A stretch of DNA of 20,591 bases from RGIG7213 sp045652135. Its GTDB lineage: Bacteria > Bacillota > Clostridia > Oscillospirales > CAG-272. Shown piece after piece: positions 7,144-11,995 of the stretch. Position numbers and translations under genes: made by a program. Location of the stretch: NCBI GenBank assembly GCA_045652135.1, contig JAZRTS010000123.1:1-20591 (forward strand), written 5' to 3'. The notes below the pieces were generated by a model that did not search any database, had not been told where the DNA came from, and saw only the letters and a program-made list of their open reading frames with translations. The stretch's first letter is position 1, and every line of letters begins with the position of its first letter.

Positions 7144-7172
7144 ATTATAGCACATATTTGATGAAAAGTAAA
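7144..7172 (-). promoter_or_regulatory. Cassette promoter of the 70-aa gene
   Basis: Minus strand: TTTACT (7172-7167), 17 bp, TATAAT (7149-7144). Confidence 0.8.
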
Positions 7173-7214
7173 TAGGACGGCAGGTTTCTTTTCAAATTGA
7201 ACCGACCTTTCTTT

Positions 7215-7283
7215 GTAGGGGACGACCTGCCGGGCGTCCCGTTCGTTTCTCCGATTTTTTCGGGTGAGGACGTCGCCCCCTAC
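7215..7283. repeat. GTAGGGG palindromic repeat, copy C
   Basis: Starts GTAGGGGACGACC and ends GTCGCCCCCTAC: two G/C-rich arms of about 27 bp in inverted orientation around an AT-rich centre. Same position in the unit as copies at 7959-8030 and 10383-10455. Confidence 0.75.
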
Positions 7284-7294
7284 AAATAATAAAC

Positions 7295-7321
7295 AAAAAG
7301 CCCTGCATAGCAGAGCTTTTT
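7295..7321 (-). terminator. rpsI-type terminator copy C
   Basis: AAAAAGCTCTGC stem with GCAGGGCTTTTT; the T-A pair replaces the C-G pair of the native rpsI terminator, so pairing is kept. Confidence 0.7.
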
Positions 7322-7323
7322 AT

Positions 7324-7362
7324 ATATCGAAATAATCCAAAACGGATAATTGTTTCTTGGAG
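7324..7362. repeat. rpsI 3'-end core copy C (putative attachment site)
   Basis: 39-bp match to the end of rpsI and its downstream sequence at 10497-10535, with 4 differences. The SKR-stop codons are mutated. Confidence 0.75.
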
Positions 7363-7390
7363 TTTTGGTGTAGGTGTCATGTATCGTGAG

Positions 7391-7462
7391 TATCGCCCGA
7401 TAAAATGTTGCACCAACTCACACCAACGCTTAGCGCCTATTCAGCTCGACAAATTGGAATTT
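7391..7462. repeat. Conserved 3' flank of cassette units, copy C
   Basis: Runs from the TATCGCCC end of the arm region to CTCGACAAATTGGAATTT and stops one base before the stop codon of the glycine-zipper gene. It lacks one of the two 11-bp TTTGGTGCAAA units found in copies D and E. Confidence 0.75.
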
Positions 7463-7463
7463 A

Positions 7464-7859
7464 TTATTCATCTTCTTTATCGTATACCTGCTCTAACATA
7501 CCGTCTTCATCTAAATAAACTACATCTTCTTTAGAAAAGTTTTCTTCTTCCATCTGTCCTTTTGGAACATTAACAACATTTTCTTCGCCTGTTCTATTCA
7601 CAAGAGTAATTATGTATTCTTCATTCTGTTCATTCTTTTTTATATCTTTAATGGTATAGCCTTTTTCTTCAATCTGTTTATTTATCTCCTTATCTTTTGC
7701 TGCTCCAATAAGAAGTCCAATTACCATACCAAACAACGTCCCCATTGAAATTCCCATTGCTATATTATCAAAGAATGAGCCTATAGAAGTTCCAATAGAA
7801 ACACCAAAGCACATTCCGAGTGCCATTCCTGTACTTGTATTCTTATTTGTCTTTTTCAT
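7464..7859 (-). CDS. Glycine-zipper membrane protein, 131 aa (cassette cargo)
   Basis: A 131-residue protein. Residues about 11-28 and 33-53 are two hydrophobic helices with small residues every three to four positions (GMALGMCFGVSIGTSIG, GISMGTLFGMVIGLLIGAA), the glycine-zipper pattern of tightly packed membrane hairpins. A soluble acidic C-terminal domain follows (about 65-131; YIITLVNRTGEENVVNVP). The function is unknown; glycine zippers occur in scaffolds and in pore-forming or immunity-type proteins. GAGGT precedes the ATG. The TAA stop almost touches the conserved 3' flank. Confidence 0.72.
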   Translation of the reverse strand: MKKTNKNTSTGMALGMCFGVSIGTSIGSFFDNIAMGISMGTLFGMVIGLLIGAAKDKEINKQIEEKGYTIKDIKKNEQNEEYIITLVNRTGEENVVNVPKGQMEEENFSKEDVVYLDEDGMLEQVYDKEDE

Positions 7860-7889
7860 TTTAATAACCTCGTCATATGAATCAGTTAT

Positions 7890-7918
7890 ATTGTACCATA
7901 TTTTTTACCAAAAGTAAA
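7890..7918 (-). promoter_or_regulatory. Cassette promoter of the glycine-zipper gene
   Basis: Minus strand: TTTACT (7918-7913), 17 bp, TACAAT (7895-7890). The conserved leader and right inverted repeat are largely lost here. Confidence 0.75.
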
Positions 7919-7958
7919 GAGGACAGCGGGGGTATTTGCAAATTGAACCGCCCTTTTT

Positions 7959-8030
7959 GTAGGGGACGACCTCCCGGGCGTCCCGTTCGTTTGCTGTTTT
8001 TTTCGGGTCGTCGAGGACGCCGACCCCTAC
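7959..8030. repeat. GTAGGGG palindromic repeat, copy D
   Basis: 72 bp from GTAGGGGACGACCTCCCGGG to GACGCCGACCCCTAC. The most complete copy; translated frames across it are artefacts. Confidence 0.75.
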
Positions 8031-8041
8031 AGATAATAACC

Positions 8042-8067
8042 AAAAAGCCCTGCAAAGCAGAGCTTTT
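8042..8067 (-). terminator. rpsI-type terminator copy D
   Basis: AAAAGCTCTGC paired with GCAGGGCTTTTT around a 3-4-base loop; same covarying pair as copy C. Confidence 0.7.
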
Positions 8068-8069
8068 GA

Positions 8070-8108
8070 ATATCGAAATAATCCCAAACGGGTAATTATC
8101 TCTTTGAG
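8070..8108. repeat. rpsI 3'-end core copy D (putative attachment site)
   Basis: 38 of 39 bases match the native rpsI end at 10497-10535; the one difference falls in CTCCAAGAGATAA. Confidence 0.8.
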
Positions 8109-8125
8109 TTTTAAGAACACTGTTT

Positions 8126-8213
8126 GATATCGTGAATAACGTGAAATATCGTGTGATATCGTAGATTTATCGTGTGTTTTCGTGCGATATCGTGAATATC
8201 GTGAGTATCGCCC
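8126..8213. repeat. Phased TATCGTG repeats next to the core (putative arm sites)
   Basis: About eight copies of ATCGTG (some with one change) spaced 9-11 bases apart between core D and the 3' flank. The equivalent place next to core E has two to three copies and core C one to two. The spacing near one helical turn suggests protein-binding sites on one DNA face. Confidence 0.65.
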
Positions 8214-8290
8214 TATAAAGTGTTGCACCAAATTTGCACCAAGATCACACCAACATTCAACGCCTATTCAGCTCGACAAATTGGAATTTG
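8206..8290. repeat. Conserved 3' flank of cassette units, copy D
   Basis: Contains the 11-bp direct repeat TTTGGTGCAAA twice (minus strand) and ends in TCGACAAATTGGAATTTG directly against the stop codon of the hydrolase gene. Confidence 0.8.
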
Positions 8291-9376
8291 TCATTCTCTT
8301 TCAATTTCTGCAATTTGATGAACAATTTTGGAAAAACCTTCTGAATCAGATTCTAATAAACCGTGTGTCATATTTTCCATTATAAACATCTGTTTATAGG
8401 GTGCTTCTACTTGTTCATAATAATCTTGTGCTATCTTATAGTTTGTTTGATAATCCTTATCTCCATTTATGTTATAGTATGGCACTTCATATTCAGTTTT
8501 GCCTTTTAATGAAAAGTCAAAAAATTCCTCCGAAGCGAAAAAGTCATAATAAACACTCATATCGATGTCGAGATACTTCATCCAATCTGAAAATGAATAA
8601 TTTGGATTAAAAATAATGGTTGTAATCAGATTATAATCAGCTCCGTTTACCATCATTCCATAGCCATACTTATTCATAATTCTATTTCGCTCGTTGAAAT
8701 AATCAATTGTAGGATTCTCGGGGTTCAAACTGTTAATCAAGCTTAGCATTTCACTATCATTTTCAGCCCATTTTAAAGCCTCCTGAATGAAAGCTTTTTC
8801 ATTATCTAAATAATCAATAAGCTGACCTGCTCCGATGAAACACTCGTAATACTCGGGATATTCGAGTACTAAATTAGCACCGAAAATACTGCCCCAAGAA
8901 TGTCCGAGGATTGTCAGCTTGTCTTTTGAAAGATAATCAAGCACAAATTCGGTAACTTCTTTTCCGTCCGTCAAAAACAGCTCTTTTGTTAATTCAATGT
9001 CGTTTTGTTCAAAATCATAGCTTTTCCCACAATTGCGTTGGTCCCAGGTAACCAGAGTATAAACATCAGCCCACTTTCTTGTGAAAGCGTAATCGATGTG
9101 GCTTGTTGCTGAGCCAGGGCCACCGTGCAAATAAAGCAAAACAGGATTGTCTTTATCCTCACCGTAAATATTAATCCACTGTTTTGTCCCATTTACATCT
9201 ATATACATTGATTCATTTATACCACCATCAGGAGTTCTATTATTAACCGCCATTCCAATTGCTCTGACTAAAAAGAATACAACAAGCAATAGACAAATGA
9301 CAATTGCTATCCATTTAATAACTTTAAATGCTTTTTTCATTCAATCACACCCCTCCGTCAAATTCAAGTTTATCGA
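8273..9376. repeat. Inverted-repeat pair around the alpha/beta hydrolase gene
   Basis: Left arm TCGACAAATTGGAATTTG (8273-8290) and right arm CAAATTCAAGTTTATCGA (9359-9376) are inverted copies matching at 15 of 18 positions. The left arm touches the stop codon. The right arm lies between promoter and ribosome site. Confidence 0.65.
8291..9340 (-). CDS. Membrane-anchored alpha/beta hydrolase, proline-iminopeptidase-like (cassette cargo)
   Basis: A 349-residue protein with an N-terminal membrane anchor (about 10-31) and an alpha/beta-hydrolase domain outside. HGGPGS (72-77) is the oxyanion-hole motif of the proline iminopeptidase (S33) group, DQRNCGKS (100-107) follows, and GHSWGS (146-151) is the nucleophile elbow with Ser148. 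Asp294 or Asp296 (NGDKD) and His326 (MTHG) complete the triad. An alpha-helical cap lies at about 175-285. The enzyme probably cleaves small peptide or ester substrates at the cell surface; the substrate is not deducible. GGAGGGG precedes the ATG. Longest cargo of the island, in the unit that also keeps the recombinase remnant. Confidence 0.88.
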   Translation of the reverse strand: MKKAFKVIKWIAIVICLLLVVFFLVRAIGMAVNNRTPDGGINESMYIDVNGTKQWINIYGEDKDNPVLLYLHGGPGSATSHIDYAFTRKWADVYTLVTWDQRNCGKSYDFEQNDIELTKELFLTDGKEVTEFVLDYLSKDKLTILGHSWGSIFGANLVLEYPEYYECFIGAGQLIDYLDNEKAFIQEALKWAENDSEMLSLINSLNPENPTIDYFNERNRIMNKYGYGMMVNGADYNLITTIIFNPNYSFSDWMKYLDIDMSVYYDFFASEEFFDFSLKGKTEYEVPYYNINGDKDYQTNYKIAQDYYEQVEAPYKQMFIMENMTHGLLESDSEGFSKIVHQIAEIERE

Positions 9377-9396
9377 TTCGATACCTAACCAATTAT

Positions 9397-9425
9397 ATTA
9401 TATCACAAAAGGTGCTGTTTGTAAA
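9397..9425 (-). promoter_or_regulatory. Cassette promoter of the alpha/beta hydrolase gene
   Basis: Minus strand: TTTACA (9425-9420), 17 bp, TATAAT (9402-9397), then the conserved leader GGTTAGGTATCGAATCGATA. Confidence 0.82.
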
Positions 9426-9464
9426 TACCTTTTTTGCGTGCGTAGTATTGTCCACATTTGCACC

Positions 9465-9503
9465 AAAAAAGACGGCTCAACATATAGTCAAACCGCCCTT
9501 TTT
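9465..9503 (-). terminator. Terminator after the recombinase remnant
   Basis: Minus strand: an 11-bp stem with wobble pairs (GGCGGTTTGAC / GTTGAGCCGTC), short loop and a run of six T. Related hairpins (GGGCGGTTCAATT...) sit at the same place before the other cassette promoters, as at 10336-10368. Confidence 0.75.
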
Positions 9504-9505
9504 GA

Positions 9506-9620
9506 TTAAAGCAAATCGTGCTCAATAGATTCAGCCATCTTGGCTTTATATTCTTTGAAAATATGAACGTAGATATTAGAGGTAATTTCGGTGTTGCAAT
9601 GTCCGAGGTGCTCGGAAATA
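9506..9620 (-). pseudogene. C-terminal remnant of a tyrosine recombinase/integrase
   Basis: The last 36 or so codons of a phage-type integrase survive in frame to a TAA: SEHLGHCNTEITSNIYVHIF, then a charged helix and EHDLL. LGH and the TSNIYVH segment with the nucleophile tyrosine form the end of the catalytic domain. The arginine boxes and everything upstream are gone. The fragment begins two to five bases after the rpsI-type terminator copy, so a deletion joined the unit end to the gene. It cannot be active. An in-frame extension through the terminator and core to 9754 is an artefact. Confidence 0.8.
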
Positions 9621-9622
9621 AC

Positions 9623-9650
9623 AAAAAGCCCTGCCGGAGCGGAGCTTTTT
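9623..9650 (-). terminator. rpsI-type terminator copy E
   Basis: AAAAAGCTCCGC with GCAGGGCTTTTT; one C-A mismatch in the stem, otherwise as the native copy. Confidence 0.65.
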
Positions 9651-9652
9651 GT

Positions 9653-9691
9653 ATATCGAAATAATCCCAAACGGGTAATTATCTCTTGGAG
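9653..9691. repeat. rpsI 3'-end core copy E (putative attachment site)
   Basis: Identical over 39 bases to 10497-10535, including the SKR-stop codons of rpsI; identity stops exactly before CTCCAAGAGATAA on the gene side. Confidence 0.85.
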
Positions 9692-9728
9692 TTTTGAGAG
9701 TACCGTTTGATATTGTGAATATCGTGAG

Positions 9729-9812
9729 TATCGCCCTATAAAGTGTTGCACCAAATTTGCACCAAAATCACACCAACATTCAACGCCTATTCAGCTCGTC
9801 AAATTGGGATTC
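9729..9812. repeat. Conserved 3' flank of cassette units, copy E
   Basis: Closely matches copy D, with two TTTGGTGCAAA units, and ends in TCGTCAAATTGGGATTC touching the stop codon of the 4-TM gene. Confidence 0.8.
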
Positions 9813-10284
9813 ATCTATTACTTGTGTTCTCCTTGCTATTTTCCAAGAGCTTCATTTCAGAGATAAACTCTAAAAATCCCGCCATACATAAAACTATACC
9901 GGTTGCAAGTCCGTTAGGAAATTGTGTTATGTATTCTACCACAAACATAATAAAACCATAAGTCATACCAAAGCCGAAAAAGGCGATAAGACCGACAACA
10001 AAGTTTTCTGGTGCTTTTATTCTCACGAGTTTGAACATCAGTTTGTAAACAGGGTAAACTATAAAGGGAACTATTGCTATTTCAATGACACGAGTAAACT
10101 TATCATCTAACTGATAAAATGCAATATGCAAAACTATTAGAGTGACATATATCGCCGCAAGCACGGCAAAGAAGATTTTTTCGTATTTTGCAATCCTCTT
10201 GAAAAGAGATCTTAGTTTATTCAAAATAATCGGTTTTAGTTTTTTCATTTTGAAACCTCAGTTCGTAAAATTCAAGTTTATCGA
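9796..10284. repeat. Inverted-repeat pair around the 4-TM gene
   Basis: Left arm TCGTCAAATTGGGATTC (9796-9812) and right arm AAAATTCAAGTTTATCGA (10267-10284) are imperfect inverted copies placed as around the hydrolase gene. Confidence 0.55.
9811..10248 (-). CDS. Hypothetical four-TM membrane protein, 145 aa (cassette cargo)
   Basis: A 145-residue protein with a strongly basic N-terminus (KKLKPIILNKLRSLFKR) and four hydrophobic segments at about 25-46, 54-76, 81-107 and 111-128, ending in a polar tail. Inside-positive charge suggests both ends are cytoplasmic. The family is not recognised and no catalytic motif is visible. GAGGT precedes the ATG. As the cargo nearest rpsI it belongs, in the accretion model, to the most recently added unit. 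Confidence 0.7.
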   Translation of the reverse strand: MKKLKPIILNKLRSLFKRIAKYEKIFFAVLAAIYVTLIVLHIAFYQLDDKFTRVIEIAIVPFIVYPVYKLMFKLVRIKAPENFVVGLIAFFGFGMTYGFIMFVVEYITQFPNGLATGIVLCMAGFLEFISEMKLLENSKENTSNR

Positions 10285-10304
10285 TTAGATAACTGTCCAA
10301 AGTA

Positions 10305-10333
10305 ATTATACCATAAAATTCCTAAAAAGTAAA
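10305..10333 (-). promoter_or_regulatory. Cassette promoter of the 4-TM gene
   Basis: Minus strand: TTTACT (10333-10328), 17 bp, TATAAT (10310-10305). Confidence 0.82.
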
Positions 10334-10335
10334 TA

Positions 10336-10368
10336 GGACGGCTCAATTCTTTACAAATTGAACCGCCC
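10336..10368. repeat. Hairpin before the cassette promoter
   Basis: 13-bp stem (GGACGGCTCAATT / AATTGAACCGCCC, two wobble pairs) with a 7-base loop. It is related to the recombinase terminator at 9465-9503 and may stop read-through from rpsI into the cassette. Confidence 0.65.
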
Positions 10369-10382
10369 TGTTCCGTTATATT

Positions 10383-10455
10383 GTAGGGGACGACCTCCCG
10401 GGCGTCCCGTTCGTTTCGCAAATCTTTTCGGGTCGCCGAGGACGTCGACCCCTAC
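10383..10455. repeat. GTAGGGG palindromic repeat, copy F
   Basis: 73 bp from GTAGGGGACGACCTCCCGGG to GTCGACCCCTAC, right after the native rpsI terminator. Confidence 0.75.
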
Positions 10456-10466
10456 GGATAATAAAC

Positions 10467-10494
10467 AAAAAGCCCCGCAGATGCGGAGCTTTTT
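10467..10494 (-). terminator. Native terminator of the rplM-rpsI operon
   Basis: 12-bp stem AAAAAGCTCCGC / GCGGGGCTTTTT (one T-G pair), ATCT loop, about 30 bases after the rpsI stop. Confidence 0.88.
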
Positions 10495-10496
10495 GA

Positions 10497-10535
10497 ATAT
10501 CGAAATAATCCCAAACGGGTAATTATCTCTTGGAG
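10497..10535. repeat. Native rpsI 3'-end core (putative attachment site, copy F)
   Basis: Comprises the last three sense codons and stop of rpsI (CTCCAAGAGATAA on the minus strand) plus 26 bases downstream. Copies lie at 9653, 8070 and 7324. Confidence 0.8.
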
Positions 10536-10924
10536 AACTGGGGTGCACGACGAGCGCCCTTGAGTCCGTACTTCTTTCTTTCCTTCATACGAGGGTCACG
10601 TGTGAGAAGACCTGCCTTCTTGAGAAGGGGTCTGTATTCAGCGTCTGCCTGGAGCAATGCTCTTGCAACGCCGTGACGGATAGCGCCTGCCTGACCGGAG
10701 ATACCGCCGCCTACAACTGTGCAAACGATATCGAACTTGCCTGCTGTGCCTGTAACGCCGAAGGGCTGGTTAACGATGAGCTTGAGTGTTTCAAGACCGA
10801 AATACTCGTCAATGCTGCGCTTGTTGATTGTGATGTTGCCTGTACCGGGGATAAGTCTTACTCTTGCGATAGACTTCTTTCTTCTTCCTGTGCCGTAGAA
10901 GTACGGCTTTGCGCTTGTATACAT
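10523..10924 (-). CDS. rpsI: 30S ribosomal protein S9
   Basis: 133 residues, the normal length for S9. Seen are YFYGTGRRKKSIARVRL at the start, GGGISGQAGAIRHGVARALL in the middle and the basic tail RRAPQFSKR, which in the family reaches the P-site tRNA in the small subunit. GGAGGT lies nine bases before the ATG. Second gene of an operon with rplM, 20 bases downstream of it. Its extreme 3' end is the repeated core of the island, and the gene itself is intact, as expected if integrations restore the last codons. Confidence 0.98.
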   Translation of the reverse strand: MYTSAKPYFYGTGRRKKSIARVRLIPGTGNITINKRSIDEYFGLETLKLIVNQPFGVTGTAGKFDIVCTVVGGGISGQAGAIRHGVARALLQADAEYRPLLKKAGLLTRDPRMKERKKYGLKGARRAPQFSKR

Positions 10925-10944
10925 TATCTTGTAACCTCCCTCAA

Positions 10945-11373
10945 TTATTCAGCACATGCTTCGGGCTTCTGAGCTTCGTGTGCATGCTCAGCACCTGCAT
11001 AAACCTTAAGACGTGTGATAGCTTTGTCACCGATGGAGTTGTGGGGAAGCATTCCCTTAACTGCCTTCTGCATAGCAAATTCGGGCTTTTCAGCCATGAT
11101 CTTCTTGTAACCTTCAGCCTTAAGACCGCCGACATAACCTGTGTGACGGTAGTAAACCTTCTGGTCAAGCTTCTTGCCTGTGAGAACCGCCTTTGATGCG
11201 TTGATGATGATTACGAAATCACCGCAGTCAACATGGGGTGTGAATTCGGGTTTGTGCTTACCTCTTAATATTTCAGCAGCCTTTGCAGCTGTTCTTCCGA
11301 GAGGCTTGCCCGCAGCGTCGATTACATACCACTTGCGGTTAAGCGTCTCTTTTTTAGCCATAAAAGTAGACAT
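10945..11373 (-). CDS. rplM: 50S ribosomal protein L13
   Basis: 142 residues, full length. Family segments are RKWYVIDAAGKPLGRTAAKAA near the N-terminus, GDFVIIINASKAVLTGKK in the middle and AVKGMLPHNSIGDKAITRLKVYAG near the end. L13 is an early-assembling large-subunit protein. The ATG at 11373 (MSTFMAKKE) has GGAGG nine bases upstream; the open frame reaches further but without a ribosome site. First gene of the rplM-rpsI operon. The leader between promoter and start is only about 40 bases, shorter than the Bacillus L13 leader, and I see no such structure. Confidence 0.97.
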   Translation of the reverse strand: MSTFMAKKETLNRKWYVIDAAGKPLGRTAAKAAEILRGKHKPEFTPHVDCGDFVIIINASKAVLTGKKLDQKVYYRHTGYVGGLKAEGYKKIMAEKPEFAMQKAVKGMLPHNSIGDKAITRLKVYAGAEHAHEAQKPEACAE

Positions 11374-11417
11374 TCTTTTATTCCTCCGTATTTTTCGTTT
11401 TAATATCAAACAGCGGT

Positions 11418-11446
11418 AGTATATCATAAAGCTTCACCATTGTCAA
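11418..11446 (-). promoter_or_regulatory. Promoter of rplM-rpsI
   Basis: Minus strand: TTGACA (11446-11441), 17 bp, TATACT (11423-11418). Near-consensus, fitting strong expression. Confidence 0.88.
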
Positions 11447-11491
11447 TACCTTTTGCTCAAAAAAAATTTAGGTTTTTAATTTTTATATACG

Positions 11492-11538
11492 TTTTCTCGT
11501 TTTTTCTCGTTTTTTTACCTACTTTTCTCGTGTTTTCG
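11492..11538. repeat. Phased TTTTCTCG repeats between the rplM and SRP RNA promoters
   Basis: TTTTCTCG at 11492, 11502 and 11523 and TTTTCG at 11533, spaced 10, 21 and 10 bases. Such phased A/T tracts can bend DNA or act as distant UP elements for the two divergent promoters. Confidence 0.4.
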
Positions 11539-11604
11539 TTTTTGTCAGAATAAATTTATTTACAATATTTACGGTTACGAATGTGTTAAAATTCTTATTT
11601 TCTA

Positions 11605-11633
11605 TTGCAAAACTCAGTAATATGTGTTATAAT
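11605..11633 (+). promoter_or_regulatory. Promoter of the SRP RNA gene
   Basis: TTGCAA (11605-11610), 17 bp, TATAAT (11628-11633), placing the start near 11639-11641, exactly where the closing helix of the RNA begins. Confidence 0.85.
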
Positions 11634-11638
11634 ATGCG

Positions 11639-11945
11639 TTGCAAGCTATGAAATAAGGCCATACCAGCCGGGGAGTCAGCGGTGCCCTGTACCCGCAATC
11701 CGCTACAGCGGGGGTGGTATCCGATGCCGAGGACTTCGTTTGTTTGGTCTGTGATACAGTACCTGTGTTGAGAAGCGGGTCTTGCGCAATCAAAATCCGT
11801 GAACCATGTCAGGTGGGGAACCAAGCAGCATTAAGCGGAATTTTTGATGTGTTGCAAGGGTGCCTGCTTTGAGCAGGGCTGTGTTGTACGCATATAAACG
11901 GACGTTCGACGTTTCGGTGTATGGTCTTATTTGATAGCTTGCTTT
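11639..11945 (+). ncRNA. ffs: Signal recognition particle RNA (large, Bacillus-type with Alu domain)
   Basis: The RNA that, with Ffh, targets nascent membrane and secreted proteins. The Alu-domain signature GCGGTGCCCTGTACCCGCAA occurs at 11679-11698. The SRP54-binding domain is ACCATGTCAGGTGGGGAACC then AAGCAGCATTAAG (from about 11804). The 5' end (GCAAGCTAT...CCATAC, from 11641) pairs almost fully with the 3' end (GTATGG...ATAGCTTGC, to 11942), which fixes both limits. At about 305 nt it is longer than the 270-nt Bacillus RNA. The pairs beside the GGAA loop are GG/CC instead of the usual CC/GG, a compensated change. Coding frames over it are spurious. Confidence 0.95.
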
Positions 11946-11951
11946 GATTAT

Positions 11952-11973
11952 AACTTTGTTTTCAAACAAAGTT
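11952..11973. terminator. Hairpin after the SRP RNA
   Basis: AACTTTGTT-TTCA-AACAAAGTT, a perfect 9-bp stem, 22 bases before the acyltransferase start. There is no T-run after it, so termination is uncertain. It could instead be an RNA-processing or regulatory element. Confidence 0.4.
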
Positions 11974-11995
11974 ACTGAATTGAGGTGCAACGTTT

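Larger units (their letters stand above)
7860..8290. other. Gene-free boundary between two cassettes
   Basis: 431 bases with no credible gene. From right to left: 3' flank, phased repeats, core D, terminator, palindromic repeat, hairpin remnant and promoter, all listed separately. Confidence 0.8.
9341..9810. other. Gap with cassette boundary and recombinase remnant
   Basis: 470 bases without an intact gene. Right to left: 3' flank E, short phased repeats, core E, rpsI-type terminator, recombinase 3' fragment, its terminator, a single TTTTGGTGCAAATGTGG arm-like motif (9452-9468), and the promoter of the hydrolase gene. Confidence 0.8.

Noticed and set aside
8126..8213. CRISPR array from the regular TATCGTG repeats
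   Set aside because: Units are 6-7 bases with 3-5-base gaps, far too short for repeats and spacers; no cas genes are nearby.
5190..10535. Classical integron
   Set aside because: There is no intI-type integrase, no attC R/L-box structure with GTTRRRY, and each gene has its own promoter. The likeness is only in the cassette logic.
7192..10548. Several minus-strand open frames beginning MVQHFIGRYSRY or running through the palindromic repeats (7192-7416, 7905-8231, 9506-9754, 10351-10548)
   Set aside because: They are alike only because they translate the duplicated 3' flank, phased repeats, core and terminator. They lack ribosome sites and cross hairpins. Only the final recombinase codons at 9506-9620 carry real protein similarity.
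11627..11990. Minus-strand open frames over the SRP RNA
   Set aside because: The region is a structured RNA with conserved SRP signatures; the frames are chance.
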